Source: a virus. From it: a stretch of DNA of 64,000 bases. Positions 7,386 through 14,736 of this stretch are shown one piece after another (within the stretch, counting starts at the first letter, position 1; each line of letters starts with the position of its first letter). Below the pieces are notes generated by a model that ran no database searches, was not told where the DNA came from, and worked only from the letters and a program-made list of their open reading frames with translations. Both the position numbers and the translations under genes were made by a program. The stretch spans positions 62,001 through 126,000 of the IMG/VR virus record IMGVR_UViG_3300045919_000302. The stretch is one strand, 5' to 3'.

Positions 7386-7487
7386 TCACTTCATCCCCCT
7401 CAACACCCAGAGCATTCCCTCGAACGACCCGTAGGCCACGGCCGCGCAGAAGCTCAGGATCAGAAACTTAAGGGCCTTCTCTCTCAT
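7386..7487 (-). CDS. membrane peptide, 33 aa
   Basis: The ATG at 7487 overlaps the upstream stop (ATGA) and follows AAGAGGA. The product has one hydrophobic helix (ALKFLILSFCAAVAYG) and a charged tail. Coupling and codon use support translation. Function unknown. Confidence 0.55.
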   Translation of the reverse strand: MREKALKFLILSFCAAVAYGSFEGMLWVLRGMK

Positions 7488-7831
7488 GGGGTCCTCTTGA
7501 AGTCTTCGATAATCTCTCGATCGATCTGACGCGCACGATCTCTCATCAATTTCGCCACAGACCTATCAAGACGCTCCTCAAACAAATCAATATTGATCGC
7601 CGTGCAATAGTAACAACTCTTATCATAGTGGCACTCCATGTCATGGAAGGTGACGTGCTGACGATCGCTAGACGCAGGCGATCCTTCCCAGAAGATGTGC
7701 TCGATTTCAAGGTCGCTCATCTGGAGGTAGCGCTCCAATCCCACCCGTGGAATTACCACGGAGTGGATCCCGTCCTTCCATCCCACAGGGACGGGTGTGA
7801 ATCTGATCAGCCAGTCTCGTTTGCGAAGCAT
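7484..7831 (-). CDS. hypothetical protein with Cys/His cluster, 115 aa
   Basis: The start at 7831 lies 8 nt after GGAGG. The middle has H-x-ECHYDKSCYYC, a possible metal site. No family recognised. Confidence 0.6.
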   Translation of the reverse strand: MLRKRDWLIRFTPVPVGWKDGIHSVVIPRVGLERYLQMSDLEIEHIFWEGSPASSDRQHVTFHDMECHYDKSCYYCTAINIDLFEERLDRSVAKLMRDRARQIDREIIEDFKRTP

Positions 7832-7835
7832 TGTC

Positions 7836-8039
7836 TCATCCTCCATCCTTCTGCATAGACTTACTCAGTTCTCGCCACTGGCTGCTCCTCATGCTGAGCC
7901 CACACTTTATGCAGGTCTTGGTCTCATCCAGAAAGCTATCCATATGTAATCGGAAAAATCCGTCATGGGGGCACGCGACTACCGCCGGAGTCCCGACTGG
8001 GCCACAACAGCAGGGGTCCTTATCTGAACTCTCTTTCAC
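7836..8039 (-). CDS. zinc-binding mini-protein, 67 aa
   Basis: The GTG at 8039 forms a GTGA junction and has the SD GAGGAAG. Cysteines occur as CCCG, CPHDG and CIKCG, a zinc-ribbon-like set. Function unknown. Confidence 0.6.
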   Translation of the reverse strand: MKESSDKDPCCCGPVGTPAVVACPHDGFFRLHMDSFLDETKTCIKCGLSMRSSQWRELSKSMQKDGG

Positions 8040-8242
8040 AGACTCTTCCTCACCGAGACTGAAATCTCCGCTCCGCAGCTCTGGCAAACAACTTCGACCA
8101 CCGTCTTGGCCGGCGTAACGGTGGAGCCAAGAACAAGGCCATCGACCTCGACCGCTGGCTCCTCTCTCCATTCGACGGCAGTCAGCCACGGGCTCCCGCA
8201 AACGTAGCAGATCAAGGTGTGGATCAACTTAAGCTTGCTCAC
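8036..8242 (-). CDS. zinc-ribbon protein, 68 aa
   Basis: The GTG at 8242 forms a GTGA junction behind AGGAGGAAAGG. The two CxxC pairs (CYVCG and CQSCG) sit at either end of a beta-rich core, a classic zinc ribbon. Function unknown. Confidence 0.6.
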   Translation of the reverse strand: MSKLKLIHTLICYVCGSPWLTAVEWREEPAVEVDGLVLGSTVTPAKTVVEVVCQSCGAEISVSVRKSL

Positions 8243-8370
8243 TTGGGTCCTTTCCTCCTGAGGGCTTCTTCCTTCGGCTTGAATCTTCCCTTCGCGTTCC
8301 CCTTCCATCGATACTGGGTGCAGAGGGTACAGCGAACGGTGCGCTTGCTATTCTTTTTTCTCTTCGCCAT
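8239..8370 (-). CDS. basic phage mini-protein, 43 aa
   Basis: The sequence VRCTLCTQYRWKGNAKGRFK followed by PKEEALRR matches a small protein that recurs in many phages. It is highly basic with one CxxC. The ATG at 8370 overlaps the upstream gene and the stop forms GTGA with the next start. Probably nucleic-acid binding; function not established. Confidence 0.75.
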   Translation of the reverse strand: MAKRKKNSKRTVRCTLCTQYRWKGNAKGRFKPKEEALRRKGPK

Positions 8371-8638
8371 AGAACTCCACCGCCTGACAATAATTGGTTA
8401 CGGCCTGGATCCGAAGGCCGCCGCGTTCATCGATGCAATAGAGCATCGGTGCGGACGACACGGACAGGGCGATCTTCGCCTGGGCCAGAGAAAAAACGAT
8501 ACCCTTCCGGCTCGTTGGCATCCCACAGAAGTGTGACCAAACGATCGCAGGCTCGGTATAGGTGGCTTTAGCCTCCACTCCCTTGTCTCGAACTTTCACC
8601 TCAATCGTGATCTCAGGTTCCGATCGATGCAGACTCAT
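8348..8638 (-). CDS. hypothetical protein, 96 aa
   Basis: The ATG at 8638 is 7 nt after AAGGA. The product is beta-rich (ITIEVKVRDKGVEAKATY). No family recognised. Confidence 0.6.
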   Translation of the reverse strand: MSLHRSEPEITIEVKVRDKGVEAKATYTEPAIVWSHFCGMPTSRKGIVFSLAQAKIALSVSSAPMLYCIDERGGLRIQAVTNYCQAVEFYGEEKKE

Positions 8639-9386
8639 TCGGCACATCCTTCACTTCTCTCTTGGCAGCGGCCTCCATAACCTTCTGCTGCTGCTCGGGA
8701 CTCATTCGGCCGTACATCGTCGCTAAATTTTCTGCGAACCTTACGAGCCGGGCTCTCGACTGAGGGTCGGCCATGACTTCGTTCATCTGGGGCTTTGAAT
8801 AGAGCTGGCTCCAGTTCACGTCTTTGCTCTTGGCCATTTGCTCCATGGCTTCGCCCGCCTGAGCATTTGTCACGCCCATCATCTTCATGAGGTCGGCCAT
8901 CTGCCGGAGCAGCTCGCGGGCTTCGGAGAAGTTCTTCTCCCCGCCGGTCAGGAGAAATCCGATCCCCTCCTCGCGCTTCATCAAGATCTCGATACGCTTC
9001 TTCTGGAGATCGAAGAGGTATTTGCACTCGGCCACCAGATCAACCTGAGCCTCGACCTTCTTTTTGGTCTCGACATAATGGTTCGGGTTCATCCGGGCCA
9101 TCATCAAGCCCTTGGGGAGTGTGGCCTTGAAGTGCTCGACCATCTGCCGGACGCTCTCCAGCTTCAGATCTGTCAGCTCGTTCAGTGACTGGATGTGGCG
9201 GGCGACCTCAACCCCGGGCATTCCACCGATCAGCATGGCCCGGACCGTCTCAAAGCAGTTCAGCGCTCGGATCCGGGCAACAAAGCTCTTGCTGACCCAA
9301 GACGGAAAGCCAACGTAGGGCGAGCAAGGAAGGTCCGCCTTGGTCTCAATGCTGGCTGACACGCCTACCGTGACGCTGAATTCCAT
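8613..9386 (-). CDS. hypothetical helical protein, 257 aa
   Basis: This is the promoter-proximal gene of the leftward operon. An N-terminal 30 residues of beta character precede a long helical region (ARHIQSLNELTDLKLESV and KKKVEAQVDLVAECKYLFDL). The helix-turn-helix-like ARHIQ segment recalls small-terminase or regulatory proteins, but this is only an impression. Met/Gln-rich C-terminus. Confidence 0.6.
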   Translation of the reverse strand: MEFSVTVGVSASIETKADLPCSPYVGFPSWVSKSFVARIRALNCFETVRAMLIGGMPGVEVARHIQSLNELTDLKLESVRQMVEHFKATLPKGLMMARMNPNHYVETKKKVEAQVDLVAECKYLFDLQKKRIEILMKREEGIGFLLTGGEKNFSEARELLRQMADLMKMMGVTNAQAGEAMEQMAKSKDVNWSQLYSKPQMNEVMADPQSRARLVRFAENLATMYGRMSPEQQQKVMEAAAKREVKDVPNESASIGT

Positions 9387-9420
9387 TCTCTAAAACCCCA
9401 TAACAGCTCGTTACAACCTA

Positions 9421-9449
9421 GACCTACAAAATGATACACGCTTTGTAAA
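9421..9449 (-). promoter_or_regulatory. promoter of the leftward operon
   Basis: TTTACA (9449-9444), a 17-nt spacer and TAGGTC (9426-9421) lie 34 nt upstream of the start at 9386. The hexamers are close to the sigma70 consensus. Confidence 0.5.
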
Positions 9450-9512
9450 GCGTCACAAAATCCTTTGAGATTGAGTGATTAAATCGGGCGGCCTCGCTCA
9501 TGACAAATAGTG

Positions 9513-9542
9513 TTGACCAAGTAGTACCTGACTTGATAGGTA
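9513..9542 (+). promoter_or_regulatory. rightward promoter
   Basis: TTGACC (9513-9518), an 18-nt spacer and TAGGTA (9537-9542) precede the plus-strand gene at 9716. A leader of about 165 nt results. Confidence 0.45.
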
Positions 9543-9715
9543 TAGCTACAGATGGATCGGGGAATCCCCTTTTGAACTCTCCGGTCCATCTACTCTGACC
9601 AAGGTCCTCGGGGCTTCCTCCTGGGCCCGGTCGAGACAACAAACACCGGTCCATCCGCTTACTCCAAGGCCAGCGGGTGGGATCAAAACCGTAAGGGCCT
9701 TTCAAGGAGTCCGAC

Positions 9716-10219
9716 ATGTCCTCGTCCATTAGCAATCTCTTGTCTCGTTGTAAGACCATCCCCACCCTGCAAGCTGCCCTAGTCGAACAGGCTAAAGACC
9801 CAAGCTGGTCTTTGGATCTGGAGGGGGAGCTTTGGATCCGGTGGGGCCGGGGGCGCATTGGCGCACGGCTCCTGGAAATCACCGTGCTCGTGGTGGGCAA
9901 TGCCACCTACGGGGAAACCTCGGCGTTCCAGGCGGTGCAGGATGCCGCACGTGGGGCCTCTCACAACTGGATGTTCCATCTCCTGAACCGGTTCTCGGAT
10001 CTCTGCTTGGAGAACGGCTGGCCTTTCTACGGTGCGTGTATCGTGGACCAGGCTGGCAACATCCCGGCGGGCTTCAGTAAGTGGTACGTGAAGAACGTGC
10101 CCGTATTGCAGCACAGACCCCTGAAGGATCTCCAGGCCGAATGCCTCACCAGTGCCCCGCCGACCGCTCACGAAATGGGACTCGCGATATCGAAGTACAT
10201 CTATAAAAATAAGCTGTAA
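9716..10219 (+). CDS. hypothetical protein, 167 aa
   Basis: The ATG at 9716 follows GGAGTCCGAC. The protein mixes helical and beta segments (LLEITVLVVGNATYG, then DLCLENGWPFYGACIVDQAG). Codon use matches the neighbours. It is the first gene of the plus-strand island with the receiver protein. I recognise no family. Confidence 0.65.
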   Translation: MSSSISNLLSRCKTIPTLQAALVEQAKDPSWSLDLEGELWIRWGRGRIGARLLEITVLVVGNATYGETSAFQAVQDAARGASHNWMFHLLNRFSDLCLENGWPFYGACIVDQAGNIPAGFSKWYVKNVPVLQHRPLKDLQAECLTSAPPTAHEMGLAISKYIYKNKL

Positions 10220-10284
10220 GCACAGGGGCTTGTTTGTTGAGATATAACGCTATCCCACTAGCGTGCCCTGTCTTGACAATTTGT

Positions 10285-10313
10285 TTGACAACTTGTCTTT
10301 TGAGGACGATATG
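10285..10313 (+). promoter_or_regulatory. promoter of the receiver-domain gene
   Basis: A perfect -35 TTGACA (10285-10290) with 17 nt to GATATG (10308-10313). A second TTGACA starts 12 nt earlier at 10273. The leader to the start codon is about 140 nt. Confidence 0.5.
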
Positions 10314-10335
10314 TGCCTCACGTAGTGACCTGAGA

Positions 10336-10400
10336 CCCCACCCATCCTCTCGACTCTCTCAACTTAGAGATACGCAATACTCTGAGCTGAGGGGGTGGGG
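10336..10400 (+). promoter_or_regulatory. leader hairpin, G/C-rich
   Basis: CCCCACCC (10336-10343) can pair with GGGTGGGG (10393-10400) in the 5' leader of the receiver gene. It may act in attenuation or mRNA stability. The effect is inferred only. Confidence 0.35.
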
Positions 10401-10458
10401 AGGGGCCTCTAACGCAGTGCATAACTAAGGACAACACCTTTGGTTATTGGGGGAACGC

Positions 10459-10872
10459 ATGAGAGAGATCTTAGTCATCGACGACGACTCGTCCATCTTA
10501 GAGGTCCTTATGGTCGCGCTCCAGACGGAAGGCTTCACAGTTATCGGAGCCTCATCTGGACAAGAAGCGCTCGATCTTGTTGCTCGGGGGCTCAGTCCGG
10601 CCCTGGTCTTCTGCGATCTCATCATGTCCGAAATGAGTGGGGGCCAATTCCTCTCCGAGTTTTTCAAACTCCGAGGTCACAATGTCCCAGTCGTGCTGAT
10701 GTCAGCCGTATCGTTTAAGCCACAGATCCCGGGCGTCACTCATCTCATCCAAAAGCCGTTCGATCTTGAAACTGTCTGCCAGATCGCCGCCACCTACTGC
10801 CCCAAGATCCCGACCGCGCTTATGGGTCTCAGTAAAAAGACCACCCAAGCCTGGATCGAAGAGGTGTCATAA
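10459..10872 (+). CDS. CheY-like response regulator receiver protein
   Basis: A stand-alone receiver domain. The acidic triad DDD is at residues 8-10, the phosphoacceptor Asp at 53 (VFCDLIM), the Ser switch at 82 (LMSAV) and the Lys at 99 (LIQKPFD). All key residues are present, so it could be phosphorylated by a host histidine kinase. The start at 10459 follows GGGGGAA. The 137-aa protein has about 20 extra C-terminal residues and no output domain. Receiver proteins are unusual in phages; it may rewire host signalling. Confidence 0.85.
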   Translation: MREILVIDDDSSILEVLMVALQTEGFTVIGASSGQEALDLVARGLSPALVFCDLIMSEMSGGQFLSEFFKLRGHNVPVVLMSAVSFKPQIPGVTHLIQKPFDLETVCQIAATYCPKIPTALMGLSKKTTQAWIEEVS

Positions 10873-10908
10873 CTTACGGGCGACCAGATCCTGGCGGGCG
10901 TAAGTTAC
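10870..10908. repeat. stop-anchored palindrome E1, likely bidirectional terminator
   Basis: The palindrome starts in the TAA of the receiver gene (TAACTTACGGGCGACCAG) and ends CTGGCGGGCGTAAGTTAC. It separates two convergent genes. It belongs to a family of similar elements at 17582, 29855, 40679, 53904 and 63090. There is no clear T-tract. Confidence 0.6.
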
Positions 10909-10918
10909 TGGACTACTT

Positions 10919-11163
10919 TCACTTGACGTGCGTATCGGTCATGTCTTCGATGGCACTTCTCACCGACAGGGCCCCAGGTTGTGGAACCTTGTCGATGAAC
11001 CCCCGCAATTCGATGTCATGGCAGATTTGAATGTCCCGCTCCCGCTGCCACGCGGCCCCGGCGAGGAATGCGCCCTTTATCGATGCCCACCCCCCCCCCC
11101 CTCCCATTCCGCGAAGTCGGTATTGTCCGCGTGCTCCTTCGCCGCTTTCTCAACTTCCTTCAT
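10919..11163 (-). pseudogene. small protein gene split at a 12-G run (frameshift or phase-variable)
   Basis: A good start (AGGAG then ATG at 11163) opens MKEVEKAAKEHADNTDFAEW and then enters 12 consecutive G (11090-11101). In the given length the frame soon stops. The downstream frame (WASIKGAFLAGAAWQRER... to the TGA at 10919) looks like the natural continuation. It is a common phage pattern and would join with 10 or 13 G. Either slippage, phase variation or a sequencing error. Confidence 0.6.
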
Positions 11164-11323
11164 TTCCATCTCCTGTGTGAGTCCGTTGGGGCGACGCCGC
11201 CCGAACGACTTCGCGCGCGGCTTCCAGCAGGTAGGGCTCCCGGTCGCCGGGCTTCCAATCGAGTCCGTTGCACGCGCTGATGGCGTGACTCAGATTTTCA
11301 ATGGCCTTCTCAACTTCCGTCAT
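11150..11323 (-). CDS. hypothetical protein, 57 aa
   Basis: The ATG at 11323 overlaps the upstream stop by 14 nt. The N-terminus (MTEVEKAIENLSHAI) is similar to that of the next gene (MKEVEKAAKEHADN), suggesting a small duplication. Function unknown. Confidence 0.55.
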   Translation of the reverse strand: MTEVEKAIENLSHAISACNGLDWKPGDREPYLLEAAREVVRAASPQRTHTGDGNEGS

Positions 11324-11537
11324 TGTTACCTCCATTTAGTTCCGACCCATCAGCGGCCTCGACTTCTTCCATTGCGTCGCAATACCAGCAGAGTTTGGAG
11401 CCCGGATCAGGCTTGTAAGGACAATCACAGTCCTTGCATTCGCACTTAGGGCATATGGTCGCCGTTCCTGTCCACTGCGTCCCGCAATGGGTGCATTGGC
11501 GGTAACCCTTTCTGATTTTGGTTTTCTTCTTTTTCAT
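11310..11537 (-). CDS. double zinc-ribbon protein, 75 aa
   Basis: It begins with a lysine-rich stretch and holds CTHCG, CPKCECKDCDCP and CWYC, enough cysteines for two zinc ions. The C-terminus is acidic. The SD is weak (GAAG). Confidence 0.6.
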   Translation of the reverse strand: MKKKKTKIRKGYRQCTHCGTQWTGTATICPKCECKDCDCPYKPDPGSKLCWYCDAMEEVEAADGSELNGGNNDGS

Positions 11538-11662
11538 CTTCTTGTCCTACGAGTAGTTAAAGCGGCTGGCTCTCGCTTAATCGCCATTTACCTGGCCTGT
11601 GTTCCTTTCCGGGGCTCCGTACTCAGTATCCCTTCCAGGCACCGCTGTTTTGCGTGTCAGGT

Positions 11663-11737
11663 CTATTTGTTCCGCCAGTAAACCACCATCAAGACAGCGA
11701 CGATTACTGGCAGAAATATTCCGACTAGGGTCAGCAC
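11663..11737 (-). CDS. membrane peptide, 24 aa
   Basis: A GTG at 11737 lies behind a strong SD (AAAGGAG). It encodes one hydrophobic helix (LTLVGIFLPVIVAVLMVVYW) with a basic end and a TAG stop. The SD makes translation plausible. The stretch 11538-11662 downstream of it holds nothing else convincing. Confidence 0.4.
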   Translation of the reverse strand: MLTLVGIFLPVIVAVLMVVYWRNK

Positions 11738-11748
11738 TTCATCTCCTT

Positions 11749-11913
11749 TCACGCACGTCTGAGTGCGTACCAATGTTTCCAAAACCAGCCGAGTTTCCCA
11801 TTCAACCGATTAAATTTCTTCCAGTCCACTTTCGGGTTGTGGACGCAATGAACGGTCCAGCAATCGCACGCTCTGAGCAGCATCATCGAGGCGGTTCCTT
11901 TTCGGACTTCCAT
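11749..11913 (-). CDS. hypothetical basic protein, 54 aa
   Basis: The ATG at 11913 starts a few bases after the upstream stop. The product is Trp/Lys-rich (VDWKKFNRLNGKLGWFWKHW) with CDC and C residues near the middle. Probably a real phage mini-protein; function unknown. Confidence 0.5.
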   Translation of the reverse strand: MEVRKGTASMMLLRACDCWTVHCVHNPKVDWKKFNRLNGKLGWFWKHWYALRRA

Positions 11914-11916
11914 CGC

Positions 11917-12290
11917 TCACCCATCAAAACACCCACACGGCATTTCCGGGACCGGCTCCTCTTCCACCTTGCGCGCATCAATCGGCACGCTCGCCCAGGA
12001 GAACCGGCGACCAAGCCCGGCGATGCTGATGTTGGGAATCGCTTTCGCTTCCATGGCAATGGCCCGGGCGTAAAGCTCTGGGTGTTCCTTCTGAAGCGCC
12101 GAGACTTCCCATTTCTTCGATGAGGGGCAATGAAAACATGAGGACTTACCGGGCTGGCGGAGCCCCGCGCGCCGGATCGCGGCCATGCAATCGTCCCTGT
12201 CGCAGTCCCACTCGATCAAGGGGTAGCGAACGAAATACTTATCGTCGTTGAAGTTCTTGGCCCGCTGAGGCTCGCCAGCGTCGCGTCTCC
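11917..12290 (-). pseudogene. 3' remnant of a PAPS-reductase-like PP-loop gene
   Basis: The frame carries only the C-terminal part of a phage PP-loop (PAPS-reductase-like) protein: RAKNFNDDKYFVRYPLIEW, then GLRQPGKSSCFHCPSSKKW. The PP-loop half is missing. The upstream DNA in this frame overlaps an unrelated zinc-protein gene, and no good start codon precedes the conserved part. A deletion probably joined the two genes. Translation is doubtful. Confidence 0.6.
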
Positions 12291-12481
12291 TCTCCGGAAT
12301 CGCCGCGCTCTTCTGGAAAAAGACACAGCTTGCATTTCGGACACTGCTCCTGCCTGTTGCCAATGCGGGCCTGCTCGGCCATCCAGTCGTGGTGGGCGAG
12401 GTACCCCAGGATCATATTCTTGAGTGGATGCCCGCAAGGATTCGGGTCGAATCGCGGATTTACGCGGATTTTCCTGGACAT
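12239..12481 (-). CDS. zinc-knuckle phage protein, 80 aa
   Basis: The N-terminal 55 residues (CGHPLKN...HHDWMAEQARIG...CPKCKLCLFPEE) match a small phage protein type with a Cys/His metal site and an LFPEE end. The last 25 residues are basic and read through the truncated PP-loop fragment in another frame, so the C-terminus is probably foreign. Confidence 0.6.
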   Translation of the reverse strand: MSRKIRVNPRFDPNPCGHPLKNMILGYLAHHDWMAEQARIGNRQEQCPKCKLCLFPEERGDSGEETRRWRASAGQELQRR

Positions 12482-12482
12482 A

Positions 12483-12785
12483 TCAAAGTCCGAACACAGA
12501 TCTCATGGCGGGAGGTAAAAGTTCACGAAGCTCAGCTTTATCTTGCTCGTCCGGCTCTTCATCGAAATCGCCGTTTCGGATCCGGGCTGCAAGCTCAGGG
12601 AGTCCGGCCTCAGTCAAGAGTTCGTTCGCCGCGATCTTCCCGCAAGCATACTTATTATTTTTATAGTCGTGGAATTCGCCGGCCTTGGCCTCGGCGATAA
12701 TTTTCTCAAGCAAGGGGGTTCTTGGTTGAACCTTCTCCAGCTCCGCCACTAATTCCACCCGCGTGTCCAGTCGCTTCTTCTTCAT
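12483..12785 (-). CDS. hypothetical helical protein, 100 aa
   Basis: The ATG at 12785 follows AGGAGATCC. The product starts with a basic patch (MKKKRLDTRVEL) and is otherwise helical with an acidic C-terminus. It begins shortly after the candidate 23-aa ORF. Confidence 0.6.
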   Translation of the reverse strand: MKKKRLDTRVELVAELEKVQPRTPLLEKIIAEAKAGEFHDYKNNKYACGKIAANELLTEAGLPELAARIRNGDFDEEPDEQDKAELRELLPPAMRSVFGL

Positions 12786-12793
12786 GGATCTCC

Positions 12794-12865
12794 TCAAATT
12801 CTTTTTCGGCCGTCGGACCAACTCCAAACCAGCCACCCTACCTGGCAGAGAAAGCCGATCTTCAC
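12794..12865 (-). CDS. possible 23-aa peptide
   Basis: A GTG at 12865 is GTGA-coupled to the upstream stop. The peptide is MKIGFLCQVGWLVWSWSDG plus RKRI, hydrophobic with a basic end. Its position in the operon is its only support. Confidence 0.3.
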   Translation of the reverse strand: MKIGFLCQVGWLVWSWSDGRKRI

Positions 12866-12999
12866 TCGTCCGGTCCTTTGTCGATCTCGCTCAGCTTGCA
12901 CTCCAGGAGCGTGTCGCTCTCTGGGATCTCCCACCAGGGCACCACTCGTACGCGCTTCTTCGTCACCTTGTGTTGCCAGATCTTGACCTTGTTAGGCAT
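12862..12999 (-). CDS. basic mini-protein, 45 aa
   Basis: The ATG at 12999 overlaps the upstream stop by 8 nt (ATGCCTAA). The N-terminus is basic with WW (VKIWQHKVTKKRVRVVPWWE) and the C-terminus acidic. Function unknown. Confidence 0.55.
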   Translation of the reverse strand: MPNKVKIWQHKVTKKRVRVVPWWEIPESDTLLECKLSEIDKGPDE

Positions 13000-13174
13000 C
13001 GAGCTTCTCGTGGAGTTTCGTGATGATCCCCTTCTGTTTGACGCTCATGGATTCGTACTTGCTGTTCCGAAGGCTTTTAATAAAGTCCTCTTCCCAATCA
13101 GTCCACTCCCGCTCATCGATGCCTTTGAGTAACGCCTGGATCTGCTTGTTGCCTGTCTCGTTTGTCTCGATCAT
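12992..13174 (-). CDS. small helical phage protein, 60 aa
   Basis: The pattern WTDWEEDFIKSL...MSVKQKGIITKLHEKLD resembles a short phage protein type (W-E-x-x-F, then L-S-x-x-Q). SD is GGAGAGCGG. Function unknown. Confidence 0.6.
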   Translation of the reverse strand: MIETNETGNKQIQALLKGIDEREWTDWEEDFIKSLRNSKYESMSVKQKGIITKLHEKLDA

Positions 13175-13313
13175 CCGCTCTCCATTCTTCCCAGCAAGTA
13201 TCGCAAAATCTTCCCACCGTCTTGCCGTTGCTAGCTCTCATCGACCAATCTTTACTGGGGCATCTTTGGCAAGTCCGGTTCAAGATCTCTCGGGCTTCTT
13301 CCGGGAGGCTCAT
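13113..13313 (-). CDS. zinc-finger mini-protein, 66 aa
   Basis: CQRCPSKDW and CDTCWEEW form a likely zinc site. It is ATGA-coupled to the ParB-family gene. Its last 20 codons overlap the next gene by 62 nt, longer than usual here. Confidence 0.55.
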   Translation of the reverse strand: MSLPEEAREILNRTCQRCPSKDWSMRASNGKTVGRFCDTCWEEWRADDRDKRDRQQADPGVTQRHR

Positions 13314-14188
13314 GCTGAGATCTTCCTGTTCGGTTTGTAGCGCCCATCCTGCACTGGCTTCGCTCGAACCTTAAAGGTGCCATCGGCCTCAAGATGTTCA
13401 CCGAGAACGGTGGTCACGCTCTTGCCATGCTTCTTCTCAATCCGGTTGATCTCGTCGCGGCTCATGTAGATCCGAACTTCGACCAACTGGAACTTCTCTA
13501 CTGCAACCAGGGCCTTCTCGACTGTCAGGCCGCTCCGAACCAGTGGGGCCATCATCCGCATGTGCGCTGCGCTCGACTCGTCCTTCTTGGCATACTCCAA
13601 AAGGGTCGTCGTCTGCTTTCGATTTAGGTGAAAATTCCGACGCAGATTAAGAACTTCGTGTGCTGTTGCCGCCGTAATTTTACCAGAAGGCTTCTTCCCG
13701 CCCTTGGCGTTGATGATGTCTTTACGGAACTGCTCCGGCACATCGCGATACACCTCAACCGCTGTTTCGACCCGTTGCTTGGAGATGTCGAGACGAGCTG
13801 CGATCTCTCCCTCGGAGAGGCCGCGATCCATCAGCGACAGGAACATCCGTCCGTCCTCGGCCACGCTCGTATTGCGACGCTTGATATTCTCCATCAGGTT
13901 GATGAAGTCACGATCAACATCGTTTTTTACGTCCATCACGTGGGCCGGAATGTCGAGCCAGCCCAGTTTGTTCGCGGCCTGGAGTCGGCGGTTCCCGAAG
14001 ACGGCCTCGTACTTAGAGACCTTCTTCTTGCCCTTCCCGGGAACAGTGACCTTCATCACCCCGATCGGATGAAAGAGGCCGTTCTTTTTCATCGAAGCCA
14101 TCAACTCCTGGAGGTCCTCCTTCTTATAGATGACCCGAGAGTTCTCGGTTTGCAAAATCTTCCCCAACTGAATATTTTCAACTTTCAT
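13310..14188 (-). CDS. ParB/Spo0J-family protein
   Basis: The N-terminal ParB nuclease-like domain carries AVFGNRRLQAANKLGW (the ERRxxA box) and LMENIKRRN. A helix-turn-helix follows (LSEGEIAARLDISKQRVETA). The C-terminal third is basic with an RHH-like or linker region. Such phage proteins may partition, regulate transcription or nick DNA. I choose the ATG at 14188 (292 aa) because a TTGACA...TAACGT promoter overlaps the first codons of the longer form. Confidence 0.8.
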   Translation of the reverse strand: MKVENIQLGKILQTENSRVIYKKEDLQELMASMKKNGLFHPIGVMKVTVPGKGKKKVSKYEAVFGNRRLQAANKLGWLDIPAHVMDVKNDVDRDFINLMENIKRRNTSVAEDGRMFLSLMDRGLSEGEIAARLDISKQRVETAVEVYRDVPEQFRKDIINAKGGKKPSGKITAATAHEVLNLRRNFHLNRKQTTTLLEYAKKDESSAAHMRMMAPLVRSGLTVEKALVAVEKFQLVEVRIYMSRDEINRIEKKHGKSVTTVLGEHLEADGTFKVRAKPVQDGRYKPNRKISA

Positions 14189-14196
14189 GACCCGGG

Positions 14197-14225
14197 ACGT
14201 TATATTGGTCATTACGAATTGTCAA
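14197..14225 (-). promoter_or_regulatory. promoter with near-leaderless start
   Basis: TTGACA (14225-14220) overlaps the stop of the upstream gene. A 17-nt spacer leads to TAACGT (14202-14197), 8 nt before the ATG at 14188. No SD intervenes. Confidence 0.55.
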
Positions 14226-14563
14226 GAAGGTGCCAGGCCGTATGTCCGTCGATCTCCGATGTAATCTTGGGGTTTCCATTCCATCATGTCGGCATGCTGT
14301 TCAATCAGGGACTTTAGGGCCTCATTGGATCCGAACTGATCCCCTCCCAGAACGCCCAGGATCGTCCCCAGGAGGAAGATCGCAGCGGCCTCGTCCGAGT
14401 AGGGGGTCTCGGTCTGGGTGCTCTGAAGCAAGATCTCCAGGGCTTTGACGGGCTCTTTCTGGGCTAGATTAAGGAGGGCCCCAAAGCTTAATAGGGTCTT
14501 CCGTTTCGTAAAATCCTCAACGACACATTGGCCCCCTTGCTGGGCCAAGATAGCTTGCTTCAT
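14222..14563 (-). CDS. hypothetical protein, 113 aa
   Basis: A helical protein with a hydrophobic middle (AAAIFLLGTILGVLGG) flanked by charged segments. It is the first gene leftward from the divergent region. Function unknown. Confidence 0.6.
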   Translation of the reverse strand: MKQAILAQQGGQCVVEDFTKRKTLLSFGALLNLAQKEPVKALEILLQSTQTETPYSDEAAAIFLLGTILGVLGGDQFGSNEALKSLIEQHADMMEWKPQDYIGDRRTYGLAPS

Positions 14564-14608
14564 GCGCTACTATTCCTCTCACACACTGTTGTTTTGTTTG
14601 GAATCCTT

Positions 14609-14637
14609 GACCTACCGATGACCAAACAAAAGGTCAA
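14609..14637 (-). promoter_or_regulatory. leftward promoter
   Basis: TTGACC (14637-14632), 17 nt, TAGGTC (14614-14609) upstream of the gene starting at 14563. The same TAGGTC -10 appears in the promoter at 9421. Confidence 0.5.
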
Positions 14638-14707
14638 GCCGGACGACTATAAGTTTTTTGGACAGACAAAACATGAATGGTTTCAGCAAGAGTTCACGTG
14701 CCACGTC

Positions 14708-14736
14708 GTGACATTTTGTTCTGAATCTGTTACTAT
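14708..14736 (+). promoter_or_regulatory. rightward promoter
   Basis: GTGACA (14708-14713), exactly 17 nt, then TACTAT (14731-14736) ahead of the YkgJ-type gene. It forms a divergent pair with the promoter at 14609. Confidence 0.55.

Larger units (their letters stand above)
9387..9715. other. divergent intergenic region, 329 nt
   Basis: This gap separates leftward from rightward genes and holds a promoter for each. It also has an imperfect direct repeat: CCGGTCCATC at 9581-9590 and again at 9646-9655, each followed by a CCAAGG(T/C)C block. The repeat could bind a regulator. I see no gene in it. Confidence 0.6.

Noticed and set aside
11599-12123. Plus-strand 174-codon ORF
   Set aside because: It spans several coupled minus-strand mini-genes and a pseudogene; no SD or motif supports it.
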